DNA of 64,000 bases from contig NZ_QEIG01000004.1 of the NCBI RefSeq assembly GCF_014324365.1, forward strand, positions 1-64,000, in the 5' to 3' direction. The notes under the pieces were generated by a model. That model ran no database searches and was not told the DNA's origin. It saw nothing but the letters and a program-made list of their open reading frames with translations. A program made the position numbers and the translations under genes. Positions 41,055 to 50,037 of the stretch are shown here, in pieces (positions within the stretch are counted from its first letter, which is position 1; each line of letters starts with the position of its first letter). Source of the DNA: Algoriphagus sp. AK58. GTDB lineage: Bacteria; Bacteroidota; Bacteroidia; Cytophagales; Cyclobacteriaceae.

Positions 41055-42601
41055 AGGAAGGTTCCAAAGAGGTAATTGATCACTATCTTTTTCAAGATAA
41101 TCGATTGACAAAAAATATTCCAGAAGGAATATATGAAGGATTAGATGATTCTATAAAAAAATTTAAGTTTTTTTCAATTGGATTTGATTCTTTACAGAAA
41201 TTTAAATCAGTAATTAAGGAAGGAAAATTCTTAGAATTTAGTGATTGTTCTTTTGGAGAATTTGATTTAGCAGAAATATCAAATTGTCGAATAACATTTT
41301 CAAATTCAATTAGGAAAACCTCAGGTTCTTTAACTTTTTTACATTGTAAAAATCTAGAAATTTTTATCTCAGTATCTAGTAGTTTCCCAAACTTAAATTT
41401 TTTAAATTGTATTAAAAATACACTTAGAACTTTTTATACTCCAAAAATATTATTAACAACTTATTACTCTGATTGTGAGGATTGTATAATTGACGTTAAT
41501 CTATTTTCAACATTTCAATTTTCATTAGATTCACGAAAATCCACTTTTGGGAAAATTAAAGTATCAAAGTGTAAAATATCCAAATTTCAGTTTGATACTG
41601 ATAGCTCTTTTAATGAACTACAATTAAACAATATTTTATCAGACACAAGTTTAAATCTTGATATTTCAAATTTTGGATGCGAATTAATACAAATATATAG
41701 TTGTAAATTTAAATATATTGAAGTACATGGTAGATATTATGGTTCCTTTGAGCCTGATGATATATTGATAGAAAATAGTTATATTAGAAAGATATCAATA
41801 TTGAATTCCTCTCCCTTAAAGATAAACAATCTAAAAATTTTCTTACTTACTATCGAAGGTACTGATTCAAAAGATATCAGTATATCACAATCAATTTTTA
41901 GTAATATTACCCTTAAGAATTTTAGTATTGCTGAAAATGTAAAATTTAATTCAAATTTTGAAATTGATATGGATAAATTAAAACTTGAGAATTCAATTTT
42001 AAATGGGTTAGAGATTAACCCTTCATTTCTCCATCACTTTAGCCAATTTGAATTTAAAAATAGTAGTTTAGAAGGTATTAAAATTGTCAATTTTAATCCA
42101 ATATCTCAGAATTCAATTGAACGTTCTAAAGATATGACAATTAATCAAAAAATTGATTTTACTAGAGAATTAGCTGAATTAATGGTTAAACAAGGAAATA
42201 GATACCTTGCAACGGTTTATAAAGCATTAGAGCAGGATTTTAGACTTCAATCCAATAATTTCACCACTAAATCAGATAAAATCATTCTTACTCTTAATTC
42301 TCTTTCCAACGCACACGGGACAAAGCCTGAAAAAGCATTTATTCTAATGCTTGGATTGATATTAATTCATTTTCTGGCAATGAGAGTTGAATTTGCTTGG
42401 TTTAATGAAAATCTTTTAGCTTTTGATTTTTTCTGGACTAATCTTTCTTACTATATTAAACCTATTACTTTTATTTCTGACATTAATTATAAAGAATATT
42501 CTTTTAGCAAGCCTTTTGTTGTATTGGATTTCTTTTATAAGATTTCATTTGGTTATCTTCTCTATCAGTTTATTGCAGCTTTTAGGAAGTTTAATAAATA
42601 A
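41024..42601 (+). CDS. Beta-helix protein with C-terminal membrane anchor
   Basis: 525 residues. From about 50 to 360 the chain shows repeated short strands ending in polar Asn/Ser/Asp turns (for example FSDCSFGEFDLAEISNCRITF and IENSYIRKISILNSS), as in right-handed parallel beta-helix or pentapeptide-like proteins. A helical linker (about 365-430) leads to two or three membrane helices (about 438-455, 463-480 and 500-518). Soluble sensor plus membrane domain is a layout seen in membrane-acting defence effectors and in lysogenic-conversion proteins. The gene is very AT-rich and lies in the accessory part of the prophage. No named family. Confidence 0.6.
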   Translation: MENEFFKPILKEGSKEVIDHYLFQDNRLTKNIPEGIYEGLDDSIKKFKFFSIGFDSLQKFKSVIKEGKFLEFSDCSFGEFDLAEISNCRITFSNSIRKTSGSLTFLHCKNLEIFISVSSSFPNLNFLNCIKNTLRTFYTPKILLTTYYSDCEDCIIDVNLFSTFQFSLDSRKSTFGKIKVSKCKISKFQFDTDSSFNELQLNNILSDTSLNLDISNFGCELIQIYSCKFKYIEVHGRYYGSFEPDDILIENSYIRKISILNSSPLKINNLKIFLLTIEGTDSKDISISQSIFSNITLKNFSIAENVKFNSNFEIDMDKLKLENSILNGLEINPSFLHHFSQFEFKNSSLEGIKIVNFNPISQNSIERSKDMTINQKIDFTRELAELMVKQGNRYLATVYKALEQDFRLQSNNFTTKSDKIILTLNSLSNAHGTKPEKAFILMLGLILIHFLAMRVEFAWFNENLLAFDFFWTNLSYYIKPITFISDINYKEYSFSKPFVVLDFFYKISFGYLLYQFIAAFRKFNK

Positions 42602-42604
42602 AAA

Positions 42605-43459
42605 TTATTTATAGTTAGACAAAAAGGTAATTGCATCTTCTTTGTTTTTAAAAATTGCATCAATTTTATCACCAGTATTATATCTTATTATCACTTCATA
42701 TTTTACAAATGGATTTATGGATTCTTTTTCCTCATAAAATTCTAAATATTTTATAGCATCTATTATTGATGAATATTCTGAAGAAATCCCATGAAGACAG
42801 AATATACTAATACTTTCAATTTCTCGCTTTATTGATTTTGCTAGTTCTTTAAAAAACGTGTTAAATTCAGCTTTGTTTTCTAACAATAATTCTTGTGCAA
42901 TTTCATTTTTATGCTTAAAAGTTTCCCATTGATTAATTTTTCTTTCAAATTCTTCCAATGAAGTTTCCTCATCAAAAGAAGCATCTATTCCAAACTTTGA
43001 AAAAACTTTAATGAAACTTTGGTAAGGAATATATAGAACATTAAATCCAAGTGATCTTAATTGTGTTAATGCTCCGCTAGTAAATTCTCCTGCTAAAACA
43101 ACACCTATAAATGGGGAAAATTCTTTATACTTCTCAAACAAAGGAATTATAGCCCCTTGTATTTCCTGTGCTTTATTCCTAGAATGTTTAGTGTATCTCC
43201 TCCAAGCAGTTTCAATAAATGCTACTGGTTCACCAATATTTTCTTGACTCCCATTCTTTTCTAAAACAAAATCCAAATCGTGTTTATTTGCTTTTAGATC
43301 ATACCAACTTACCTTTTTTCCTTTCCTACATAGTCTATCTCCTTGCTTATCTAGGAAAAGATTGTTTTGCTTTGCAAAAGTGTTTAGATGTGGGTACAAT
43401 GCGATTTCTAATAAATCCCCTAAAATTTGTCCCCATTTGTGTGAATCTGATTTTGCCAT
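42605..43459 (-). CDS. Type II restriction endonuclease
   Basis: A 284-residue protein. The catalytic region is likely 55-100: HDLDFVLEKN (Asp61/Asp63), then VAFIETAWRRYTKHSRNKAQEI with Glu83, a pattern common to several methylase-associated restriction enzymes. The fold looks PD-(D/E)XK-like, but the final Lys is not clear. It lies three bases after the methyltransferase gene, in the same minus-strand unit and opposite in direction to the phage genes. It would cut unmodified DNA at the site protected by the partner enzyme; the site is unknown. It may protect the lysogen from other phages. Confidence 0.75.
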   Translation of the reverse strand: MAKSDSHKWGQILGDLLEIALYPHLNTFAKQNNLFLDKQGDRLCRKGKKVSWYDLKANKHDLDFVLEKNGSQENIGEPVAFIETAWRRYTKHSRNKAQEIQGAIIPLFEKYKEFSPFIGVVLAGEFTSGALTQLRSLGFNVLYIPYQSFIKVFSKFGIDASFDEETSLEEFERKINQWETFKHKNEIAQELLLENKAEFNTFFKELAKSIKREIESISIFCLHGISSEYSSIIDAIKYLEFYEEKESINPFVKYEVIIRYNTGDKIDAIFKNKEDAITFLSNYK

Positions 43460-43462
43460 ATC

Positions 43463-44767
43463 CTAACCATTAATCCAAAGTCTTCCTTCTTTAAGAGGGA
43501 CTCGATGTTTTCTGTTTTTCCATTTAACATTTCTATCTCTAAGTTTCTCAAAGGTATAGTCTGTAAATCCTGCTGAAATAGCCAATTCTCCTAACCATAT
43601 ATCTACTGGAACGTAAATTCCATATGGTGCTGAATCACCTATTACAAAACACATTTTACTTCCATTCCTCATTATTCTTCTTAAAGATTGAAATACTTTT
43701 GCCATATCATAAAAATAGGCTACAATCATAAAGTGATAGTTCTTTTTTCCTCCATGACTTAACCTTTCCACTTTCAATGTTTCATATACCTCCTTTAATT
43801 CTTCCCTAATAGAGTTCAATATTGGATCATCTAGAAATTCATTAACCTCTTTTTGCATACTTGAAACGTGTTGAGTGCAAGCACGTATTAATCTTTTTCG
43901 GACCTTATCCTGTAAATCAGACCATCCTTCAATATCACCCCAAAAAGTCATTTCTAATCTCGTTGCATCCGCATAATCATAATTATTTGCATAAGGAGGA
44001 GAAGTTATCACTAAATCACCCCAATTTTCGGGAATTGATTCAATGTTTCTTGCATCTTCATTATATATATTTACAACTATATCATTGTTATAGTTTTTGC
44101 TTTGCATAATTTCCATATCTTTTGCCATTTGAATTACTTTTAATTCATATGCTTGATATGGATCTAACACCTTTCCTTTTGATTTATTAGGTTGAATATA
44201 TTGCCATTGGGCTGTTCCAACTGGCGATGTTGTTCTTAATATTGATGTTATTATGAACCAAGTAAAATTTTTTATTTCTTCATTATCCTTAGATTGATTC
44301 CAAGCAAACTTCAAAGATTCAAGTTTCTCTATTGTCTCAAGTGGATAACATTTTTCTATAAGTTTAGGGTATTTTTTTTCTTTGATTTCAAGACCTTCTG
44401 CAACTTTTAAAAGTTCTAAAGCTGCATCTTTGAATTCTTTTATATTATAATTCCATTGTAATTTTGTTTTGGCTATCCTGTAAATATATGGATGTGATTC
44501 AACTCCCATTGAATTAACACCTGCAAATTCTGCTTCCAAAAGTACCGTTCCAGAACCTACAAAAGGTTCAACTATATTTATTCCATCAATTTTTTTTGAT
44601 TCTAAAATTAAATCTTTTACCCATTCGGCGGAAAATCCTGCTGTGTATCTATACCATCCGTGAATCGGGATACTCATATTTCCTGAAAATGTTGATGAAT
44701 AGTCCTGATTATCAGCTTCTTCTAAAGGAATTAAACTTAATTGATTTTTGTTTTTGTTTCTTGCCAT
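43463..44767 (-). CDS. Type II DNA methyltransferase (N4-C or N6-A)
   Basis: 434 residues from MARNKNKNQLS; an ATG 53 codons earlier was rejected because its extension is hydrophobic low-complexity sequence in the promoter region. Motif I NIVEPFVGSGTVLLEAE (FVGSGT, 69-74) binds SAM, and the catalytic motif IV is TSPPYANNYDYADATR (255-270). TSPPY is typical of N4-cytosine enzymes but also found in some N6-adenine ones. The motif order I then IV suggests the gamma or beta class. It modifies the site cut by the adjacent restriction enzyme. The divergent promoter region (44768-44845) is shared with the sigma-like gene. Confidence 0.88.
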   Translation of the reverse strand: MARNKNKNQLSLIPLEEADNQDYSSTFSGNMSIPIHGWYRYTAGFSAEWVKDLILESKKIDGINIVEPFVGSGTVLLEAEFAGVNSMGVESHPYIYRIAKTKLQWNYNIKEFKDAALELLKVAEGLEIKEKKYPKLIEKCYPLETIEKLESLKFAWNQSKDNEEIKNFTWFIITSILRTTSPVGTAQWQYIQPNKSKGKVLDPYQAYELKVIQMAKDMEIMQSKNYNNDIVVNIYNEDARNIESIPENWGDLVITSPPYANNYDYADATRLEMTFWGDIEGWSDLQDKVRKRLIRACTQHVSSMQKEVNEFLDDPILNSIREELKEVYETLKVERLSHGGKKNYHFMIVAYFYDMAKVFQSLRRIMRNGSKMCFVIGDSAPYGIYVPVDIWLGELAISAGFTDYTFEKLRDRNVKWKNRKHRVPLKEGRLWING

Positions 44768-44845
44768 TCTGCAATTTAAGTCTAAAATCCTTTTTCTAAA
44801 AAAAAAGAAAATTTTACTCCAAGTATTTATATTAAAATAATTAAT

Positions 44846-45334
44846 ATGAATACTGAAGTTTACAATTACGTTTATTCTATTGCTAATAAAATAAAAAATA
44901 AATCGGACAAAGAGGATGTTGCACAAGAAGTACTTTTAATCCTTTGCAGAAAGAATCTTGTAGAAACTGAATTAACTGAAGGTCTTAAAAATTACATTAA
45001 AGGGATTGTTTGGAATTATTCGACTACTTTATATAATCAATTCAATCAAGATACTTTTTATATTAATTCTACCTTTGATCAAATTGATTCAACTGAAGAT
45101 GAAATAAATGAATCTAATTTTTCTAATGAAGTTTTAAGAAAGGTGAAAAATTATGTTTATCAGAATTATTTTATTAAAGGGAGAAATCTTAACCGTTGGA
45201 GGGTTTTTTATCTTTGGTATAGAGGTTATAATTATGATTATATTTCTAACAGGCTTAAGATAAATAGAAGAAGTTGTGTTGAATATACTTATTTGAACTT
45301 GAAGGAATTGAAACAAAATTTATTGTGTCAGTAA
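44846..45334 (+). CDS. Phage sigma-70-like regulator
   Basis: A 162-residue protein. Residues 1-75 resemble a sigma region 2 (NKSDKEDVAQEVLLILCRKN, with the DxxQE motif of ECF sigma factors). Residues 100-160 resemble region 4 (RVFYLWYRGYNYDYISNRLKINRRSCVEYTYLNLKELKQ), a helix-turn-helix. No long linker or region 1 is present. It sits immediately before the terminase and structural genes, where a late-gene activator is expected. The recurring TTGA-TTTTTAATTATT motif before many structural genes could be its target. It could also be a transcription factor that only looks like a sigma factor. Confidence 0.7.
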   Translation: MNTEVYNYVYSIANKIKNKSDKEDVAQEVLLILCRKNLVETELTEGLKNYIKGIVWNYSTTLYNQFNQDTFYINSTFDQIDSTEDEINESNFSNEVLRKVKNYVYQNYFIKGRNLNRWRVFYLWYRGYNYDYISNRLKINRRSCVEYTYLNLKELKQNLLCQ

Positions 45335-45438
45335 ATTTTTTTAGGGGTACGGGATCTTATAATCTATTTATGATCGATTACCTACCGACTACTGGGAGAA
45401 AAGCTTATGCATATCCAATTTCCTTTAGGGGTGGGTAA
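45335..45438 (+). other. Gap before terminase; possible packaging site
   Basis: Holds two copies of TTTAGGGGT followed by (AC)GGG/GGG (about 45343 and 45425) and a small dyad. Phage cos or pac sites and terminase-binding repeats often lie just upstream of the small terminase gene. No gene or terminator was recognised here. Confidence 0.3.
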
Positions 45439-45469
45439 TTGACCTTTTTATAATTATTGGTATAAATAC
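45439..45469 (+). promoter_or_regulatory. Recurrent phage motif before terminase small subunit
   Basis: TTGACCTTTTTATAATTATT then GGTATAAATAC; the ATG follows six bases later. Same word order as before other structural genes. Confidence 0.5.
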
Positions 45470-45474
45470 AGATT

Positions 45475-45951
45475 ATGCCAAATATTTTTATTCCAGATGA
45501 AATCAAGGCCAAAAAAGGTACACTTAGAAAATGTAGGGTTAACAAATCTAAACCCCAATTTCAAAAGCTGGATTCAGATTCATTGAAAGTTCCGTCTCAC
45601 TTGAATAGGTGGGGAAAATCCTTTTATAAAAAGATTTTTGAAATACTTGTTGAATCCGATGTACTCAGTATTTCAGATTTGGATTCATTGGAAATTTTAG
45701 CTTCAGAGTATGGAAAGTATCTGGAAGCACAAAATCACCTTAAATCTGAAGGTTATGTGATTCAGGGAATCAATAAAAATGGATCATCTTATTTGATGTC
45801 TTCACCTTGGGTAAATATTGCCAATAACGCTTTTAAGAATTATCAATCCTTAATGGGAAAATTTGGGCTTAGTCCTTCTGAAAGATCCAAGATTTCAATT
45901 AATCCCAACAAACCTGAAAATGATCCATTGCAAGAATTTTTTAATAATTGA
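45475..45951 (+). CDS. terS: Terminase small subunit, P27 family
   Basis: A 158-residue protein with a basic N-terminus (KAKKGTLRKCRVNKSKPQF), PSHLNRWGKSFYKKIFEILV, LSISDLDSLEILASEYGKYLEAQ, and a C-terminal helix-turn (SPWVNIANNAFKNYQSLMGKFGLSPSERSKI), which is the P27 pattern. It recognises the packaging site on phage DNA and feeds the large subunit. The next gene starts within its stop codon. P27-type small subunits accompany HK97-type siphoviruses, in agreement with the genes that follow. Confidence 0.88.
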   Translation: MPNIFIPDEIKAKKGTLRKCRVNKSKPQFQKLDSDSLKVPSHLNRWGKSFYKKIFEILVESDVLSISDLDSLEILASEYGKYLEAQNHLKSEGYVIQGINKNGSSYLMSSPWVNIANNAFKNYQSLMGKFGLSPSERSKISINPNKPENDPLQEFFNN

Positions 45952-47573
45952 AAACCACAATAGACTTTTTAAAAATTGATACCAAGAAATATTACTTTGA
46001 TGAATATGCAGCCGACAAGGTGGTTAGATTCATTGAAACTTTTTGCACTCACGTCAAAGGCAAATTGGCTGGTTCACCTTATATCCTTCAGGACTGGGAA
46101 AGGGATTTTGTAAGGAATTTATTTGGGTGGAAAATCAAATCAACTGGTTTAAGGAAATTCAGAGAATCCTATTTACAGATTCCTAGAAAAAACAGTAAAA
46201 CAACTTTATCAGCTGGAATTAGCCTTTATATGATTTTAGCTGATGGGGAAAAGGGAGGTGAAGGATTTTTTGGAGCTTCTTCAAGGGATCAAGCTAGGAT
46301 TGCTTTTGAAATCATTTCAGGGATGATCCGAAACAATCAGACCTTATCGAAACACTTACAAGTTTATAGGAACTCCATTGAATTCAGTCAGGAAAATTCC
46401 TTTTTCAAAGTGGTAAGTTCTGAAGCTGGAACTTCTCACGGTGCCAATCTTTCATTTGCTTTGGTCGATGAATTTCACACCCATAGAAATTCTGAATTAT
46501 ACGATGTCTTCAAAACTTCGATGGGTGCCAGAGAGCAACCTTTATTGTTGACCATTTCCACGGCTGGAAGTGATAAAAATTCAGCTTGCTTTGATTTGTA
46601 CGACTATTCCAGAAAAATCATTGATGGAATAATTGAAGATGAATCTTTCTTACCTGTGATTTATGAAGGAATTGATTCAAGTGACTTGGATAAGGTTCTT
46701 TCCATGGAGAACGTCAAACGGGCAAATCCAAGTTTTGGAAAATCCATTAGGGAAGATTACATCATTGATCAAATAAATAAGGCTAAACAAATGCCTTCTT
46801 ACCTGAATACCTTCAAACAGTTGCATTTGAATATTTGGGTGGATAGTGCTGAATCTTGGATTTCCAATTCTGATTGGATGGCCAATTCCATTGATTACGG
46901 TGAAGAAGATTTGATTGGGCAAGAATGTTGGGCAGGTCTGGATTTGGCCAATAATCGGGACTTAAATGCCTTTATTTTAGCTTTTCCCCAATCCAACGGA
47001 AAAATCAAAACTCTTTCTTATACCTTTTTACCCCTTGAAGCTGCTGAAAAAAAGGATAATATAAGTGCTGGTAAAGCTTTTTTAGGTTGGGCAAGACAGA
47101 AGAACAATCATCTTTATTTGACGGATAAGAGATCAAGGGATGACGATTTCATTTTTGAAAAGATCAAAGAACTATCCCAAAAATTTATCATCAAGAAAAC
47201 TGCTTATGATCGGTGGGGAGCTGATCAACTGGTAAGCAGGATTGAAACTGAATTGGGTTTAGAATTTACTTCATTTGGACAGGGGTATAAATCAATGTCA
47301 CCTGCAATCAAAAAAATGGAATCCTTGGTAATTGAGAACAAATTACTTCATAACAACAATCCTGTATTAAAATGGTGCCTATCAAATACCAAGATTGTTA
47401 AAGATGATGCTGGAAACGTCAAAGTAAGTAAGGAAAGAAGCAAAGAAAAAATTGATGCCATAGTTGCTTTGATAATGGCGGTTGGACAATATCAACTTGA
47501 TTTAGCTGAAGAAATGGCCAATCAAAGTATAAATAAAAGTCCATATGATGACAGAGGTTTTTTCTTTGTTTAA
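45948..47573 (+). CDS. terL: Terminase large subunit
   Basis: 541 residues, read from a TTG start that overlaps the terS stop codon (TTGA, 45948-45951). The Walker A-like motif QIPRKNSKTT (79-86) and Walker B LVDEFH (171-176) mark the packaging ATPase. The C-terminal RNase H-like nuclease begins at about CWAGLDLANNRDLNAF with its catalytic Asp, and later includes YDRWGADQLVSRIE. It cuts and pumps phage DNA into the prohead through the portal. Family: Terminase_1/HK97-type. No ATG is better placed; the TTG choice rests on the coupling to terS. Confidence 0.93.
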   Translation: MKTTIDFLKIDTKKYYFDEYAADKVVRFIETFCTHVKGKLAGSPYILQDWERDFVRNLFGWKIKSTGLRKFRESYLQIPRKNSKTTLSAGISLYMILADGEKGGEGFFGASSRDQARIAFEIISGMIRNNQTLSKHLQVYRNSIEFSQENSFFKVVSSEAGTSHGANLSFALVDEFHTHRNSELYDVFKTSMGAREQPLLLTISTAGSDKNSACFDLYDYSRKIIDGIIEDESFLPVIYEGIDSSDLDKVLSMENVKRANPSFGKSIREDYIIDQINKAKQMPSYLNTFKQLHLNIWVDSAESWISNSDWMANSIDYGEEDLIGQECWAGLDLANNRDLNAFILAFPQSNGKIKTLSYTFLPLEAAEKKDNISAGKAFLGWARQKNNHLYLTDKRSRDDDFIFEKIKELSQKFIIKKTAYDRWGADQLVSRIETELGLEFTSFGQGYKSMSPAIKKMESLVIENKLLHNNNPVLKWCLSNTKIVKDDAGNVKVSKERSKEKIDAIVALIMAVGQYQLDLAEEMANQSINKSPYDDRGFFFV

Positions 47574-47575
47574 AT

Positions 47576-47600
47576 TGATTTTTTAGTAATTATGGCTAAA
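47576..47600 (+). promoter_or_regulatory. Recurrent phage motif before holin
   Basis: TTGATTTTTTAGTAATTATG, partly overlapping the end of terL; 32 bases from motif start to the holin ATG. Confidence 0.4.
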
Positions 47601-47607
47601 AGATATA

Positions 47608-48123
47608 ATGTTTGGATTTCAAAGTTTTGGTGATTTTTTTAATGCAATTTTTAAAAATATTGATACCAATTTTATAATAAAGTATTTGGTTCCTTTCGGA
47701 ATTGTAATAGATGCAGTATTCAATTTTCTATTTCAGAATAATAATGCAATCTACTTTTTGATCACTCTTTATCTAATAGATTTTTTAACAGGTATAATCA
47801 AAGCTATTTATATCAGCTTAGAAATTAAAAGGTTCAAAAATCTGAATAAACCTATCCCTGAATCTTTTCATAGTAAGAAGCTTGTAAGTAAAAAATTTCC
47901 AAGATTTTTAATGACAATGCTTGCAGCATTATTAATTCTTACTTTGGTTAAATTTGCTGGAATCCATTCAGTAATATTTTTACCACTTTATTCTTTATCC
48001 TATTCTATATTTTTAGGACAGCAATTAATAAGTATTGCGGAAAATTTAAGCGAATTGAAATTACTTCCATTTAACATAGTAAAGAAACTGAAATCAAAAC
48101 TATCAGATTTTTCCAAAGGTTAA
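47608..48123 (+). CDS. Phage holin, Phage_holin_4_1-like
   Basis: A 171-residue membrane protein with an N-terminal helix (about 25-45), an AIYFLITLYLIDFLTGIIKAIYI segment (about 48-70) with the Asp of the holin-4 family, and two further helices (about 110-130 and 132-150). Residues 75-105 are basic and cytoplasmic (EIKRFKNLNKPIPESFHSKK). Holins open the inner membrane at the end of infection so that a lysin can act. A position between terminase and portal is unusual, since lysis genes normally follow the tail. No endolysin is seen in the window; it may lie beyond the right edge. Confidence 0.75.
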   Translation: MFGFQSFGDFFNAIFKNIDTNFIIKYLVPFGIVIDAVFNFLFQNNNAIYFLITLYLIDFLTGIIKAIYISLEIKRFKNLNKPIPESFHSKKLVSKKFPRFLMTMLAALLILTLVKFAGIHSVIFLPLYSLSYSIFLGQQLISIAENLSELKLLPFNIVKKLKSKLSDFSKG

Positions 48124-48127
48124 AGAA

Positions 48128-48147
48128 TTGATTATTTTTTAATTATT
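48128..48147 (+). promoter_or_regulatory. Recurrent phage motif before portal
   Basis: TTGATTATTTTTTAATTATT, the best-conserved copy of the word; 30 bases before the portal ATG. Confidence 0.5.
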
Positions 48148-48157
48148 CAAAAAAAGA

Positions 48158-49378
48158 ATGGATTTCAAATCAATTTTTAGGGTTCCTTCCATGGTAATTC
48201 CAAATGTTATTACTGTTGATGATATAGTTTCAAATAATGTTGTCAATGGAAATACGGCTTTACAGATTGCCAGTTTTTATCAGGGTATTTCAGCTATTGC
48301 CAACACCATTTCTTCAATGCCTTTGAAGATTTTCCAGAATAAAACGATTGCCAAAGATCATCCTGTTTTCTACCTGCTAAAGGAAAAACCAAATCCTTTC
48401 CAGACTGCTTTTGAATTCATTAATACAATGATTCTGATTATGCTGGTAAAGGGTAATTCCTTTGCCAAAATCATTAGAGACAATCAAGGGAATCCAAAAG
48501 AATTAAGGATTATAGTCTTTACTAGCGTTCAGGCTGTTTTTTACGGGGATAAGCTTTATTTCAAATTTGACGGGCAAAAGAACAATTTAATTGCCAATGA
48601 AGATTTGATTCACTTCAAAAATATTGGGACTGGATACCTGGGAATTGATCCTGTTACCAACTTTAAAAGAAACCTTGAAATCAACTTAAACGGGATCGAT
48701 TACACCAACAATATTTACAATGGTGAAGGTGGTTCAATCAGGGGTACAATTCATTACGATAAGCCTTTGAATGATAAGCAGAGGGAATTTTTAAGGGGTG
48801 AATTAACCAACAATTTTTCAGGCAGAAAGGGAAAAAGGATTTTATTCCTAGAAGATGGAATGAAGCTGAACCCAATCCAGCTTGATCCTAGCCAAACCAA
48901 ATTTTTGGAATCCAGACAATTTGAGAAAGAAGAAATTGCTTCAATGCTGAATTTACCATTATTCATTTTAAATGGTAATGCCAATGAAACTAATCAGAAT
49001 ATTGAATTCAATAATATTAGATTCTATCAAATGACTTTACTTCCAATCATTACTAAGATTGAATCAGAGTTCAAACATAAGCTTTTGACCAAAGATGAAA
49101 TCCTAAGTGATAATTATATCAGGTTTAGTATTGAAGGAATATTAAGAGGTGATTCAAAAACTAGAGGTCAATTTTATAAAGATCTATTTTATTTAGGTGC
49201 TATCAGTCCTGAAGAAATAAGGGATCTTGAAGATATGAATCCTGAAGTAAAAGGTGAATCATTTATTCAAGCTAATCTAATTCCAAAAAATATTGTGAAT
49301 AGATTTTGGGATTCAAAAGCTAGGGAAACTTACAGTAAAGCAGAATTAAATGAAAATGAATTAAACAATTTAGAATAA
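48158..49378 (+). CDS. Phage portal protein, HK97 family
   Basis: A 406-residue portal protein. It has the family signatures NGNTALQIASFYQGISAIANTIS, a DHPVFYLLKEKPNPFQTAFEFINTMI segment, and the late EKEEIASMLNLPLFILNGN..NIEFNNIRFYQMTLLPIITKIESEF. Twelve copies form the vertex ring through which DNA enters. Its stop codon overlaps the protease ATG by one base (49378). The long C-terminal tail is Glu-rich. Length is typical. Confidence 0.93.
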   Translation: MDFKSIFRVPSMVIPNVITVDDIVSNNVVNGNTALQIASFYQGISAIANTISSMPLKIFQNKTIAKDHPVFYLLKEKPNPFQTAFEFINTMILIMLVKGNSFAKIIRDNQGNPKELRIIVFTSVQAVFYGDKLYFKFDGQKNNLIANEDLIHFKNIGTGYLGIDPVTNFKRNLEINLNGIDYTNNIYNGEGGSIRGTIHYDKPLNDKQREFLRGELTNNFSGRKGKRILFLEDGMKLNPIQLDPSQTKFLESRQFEKEEIASMLNLPLFILNGNANETNQNIEFNNIRFYQMTLLPIITKIESEFKHKLLTKDEILSDNYIRFSIEGILRGDSKTRGQFYKDLFYLGAISPEEIRDLEDMNPEVKGESFIQANLIPKNIVNRFWDSKARETYSKAELNENELNNLE

Positions 49379-49977
49379 TGGAAAAAAGATATATAAATAA
49401 TAGTGAATTTAGATTTACTGAAGAAGGTGATAAAAAGTATATTGAAGGATATGCTTTAGTATTTGATTCAGAATCTAAAGATCTTGGTGGTTTTATTGAA
49501 GTAATTGATAGAAGTTCAATTAATGAATCAACTGATTTATCTGATGTAGTTGCTTTGATAAACCACGATTCAAATTTTGTACTTGCAAGAAAGAATGAAG
49601 AAGCTAATACTTTATTTCTTCAGGTAGATGAAAAGGGGTTAAAATATAGATTTGAAATTGATGAAGAAATTTCATATCAGAAGGATCTTTATAGAAATGT
49701 AATGAAAGGCAATTTATCTAAATCATCTTTTGCATTTACATTACCTAGAAATGGAAGTGGTGAAAAATGGGAAAAAAGAACTGATGGTAAGTATATCAGG
49801 ACAATCAAACAATTTGCTTCTATTCAAGATGTAAGTGTTGTTACTAATCCTGCTTATCACAATACAGTAAGTTTATCAAGATCATTTGAAGAAATCAAAA
49901 AGGAATTTGAAGAATCTAAGAATGAATCAAACCTTAATGAATATATGTATAAATATATTTCATTGAATACGAAATAA
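49378..49977 (+). CDS. Phage prohead protease, HK97/U35 family
   Basis: A 199-residue protease: EGYALVFDSESKDLGGFIEVIDRSSI, a catalytic His in VALINHDSNFVLARK, and the nucleophile Ser in MKGNLSKSSFAFTLP, then IQDVSVVTNPAYHNTVSLSR. It trims the scaffold (delta) part of the capsid protein during head assembly. It lies between portal and capsid, the normal order, and is read from a start overlapping the portal stop. Confidence 0.92.
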   Translation: MEKRYINNSEFRFTEEGDKKYIEGYALVFDSESKDLGGFIEVIDRSSINESTDLSDVVALINHDSNFVLARKNEEANTLFLQVDEKGLKYRFEIDEEISYQKDLYRNVMKGNLSKSSFAFTLPRNGSGEKWEKRTDGKYIRTIKQFASIQDVSVVTNPAYHNTVSLSRSFEEIKKEFEESKNESNLNEYMYKYISLNTK

Positions 49978-49981
49978 ATTA

Positions 49982-50002
49982 TTGATTACTTTTTAATTAT
50001 TG
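49982..50002 (+). promoter_or_regulatory. Recurrent phage motif before major capsid
   Basis: TTGATTACTTTTTAATTATT followed by an A-rich leader with a second TTGATATAAAA word; 56 bases before the capsid ATG. Confidence 0.5.
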
Positions 50003-50037
50003 AAAAATAAATATTGATATAAAATTTTTTAAAATAT

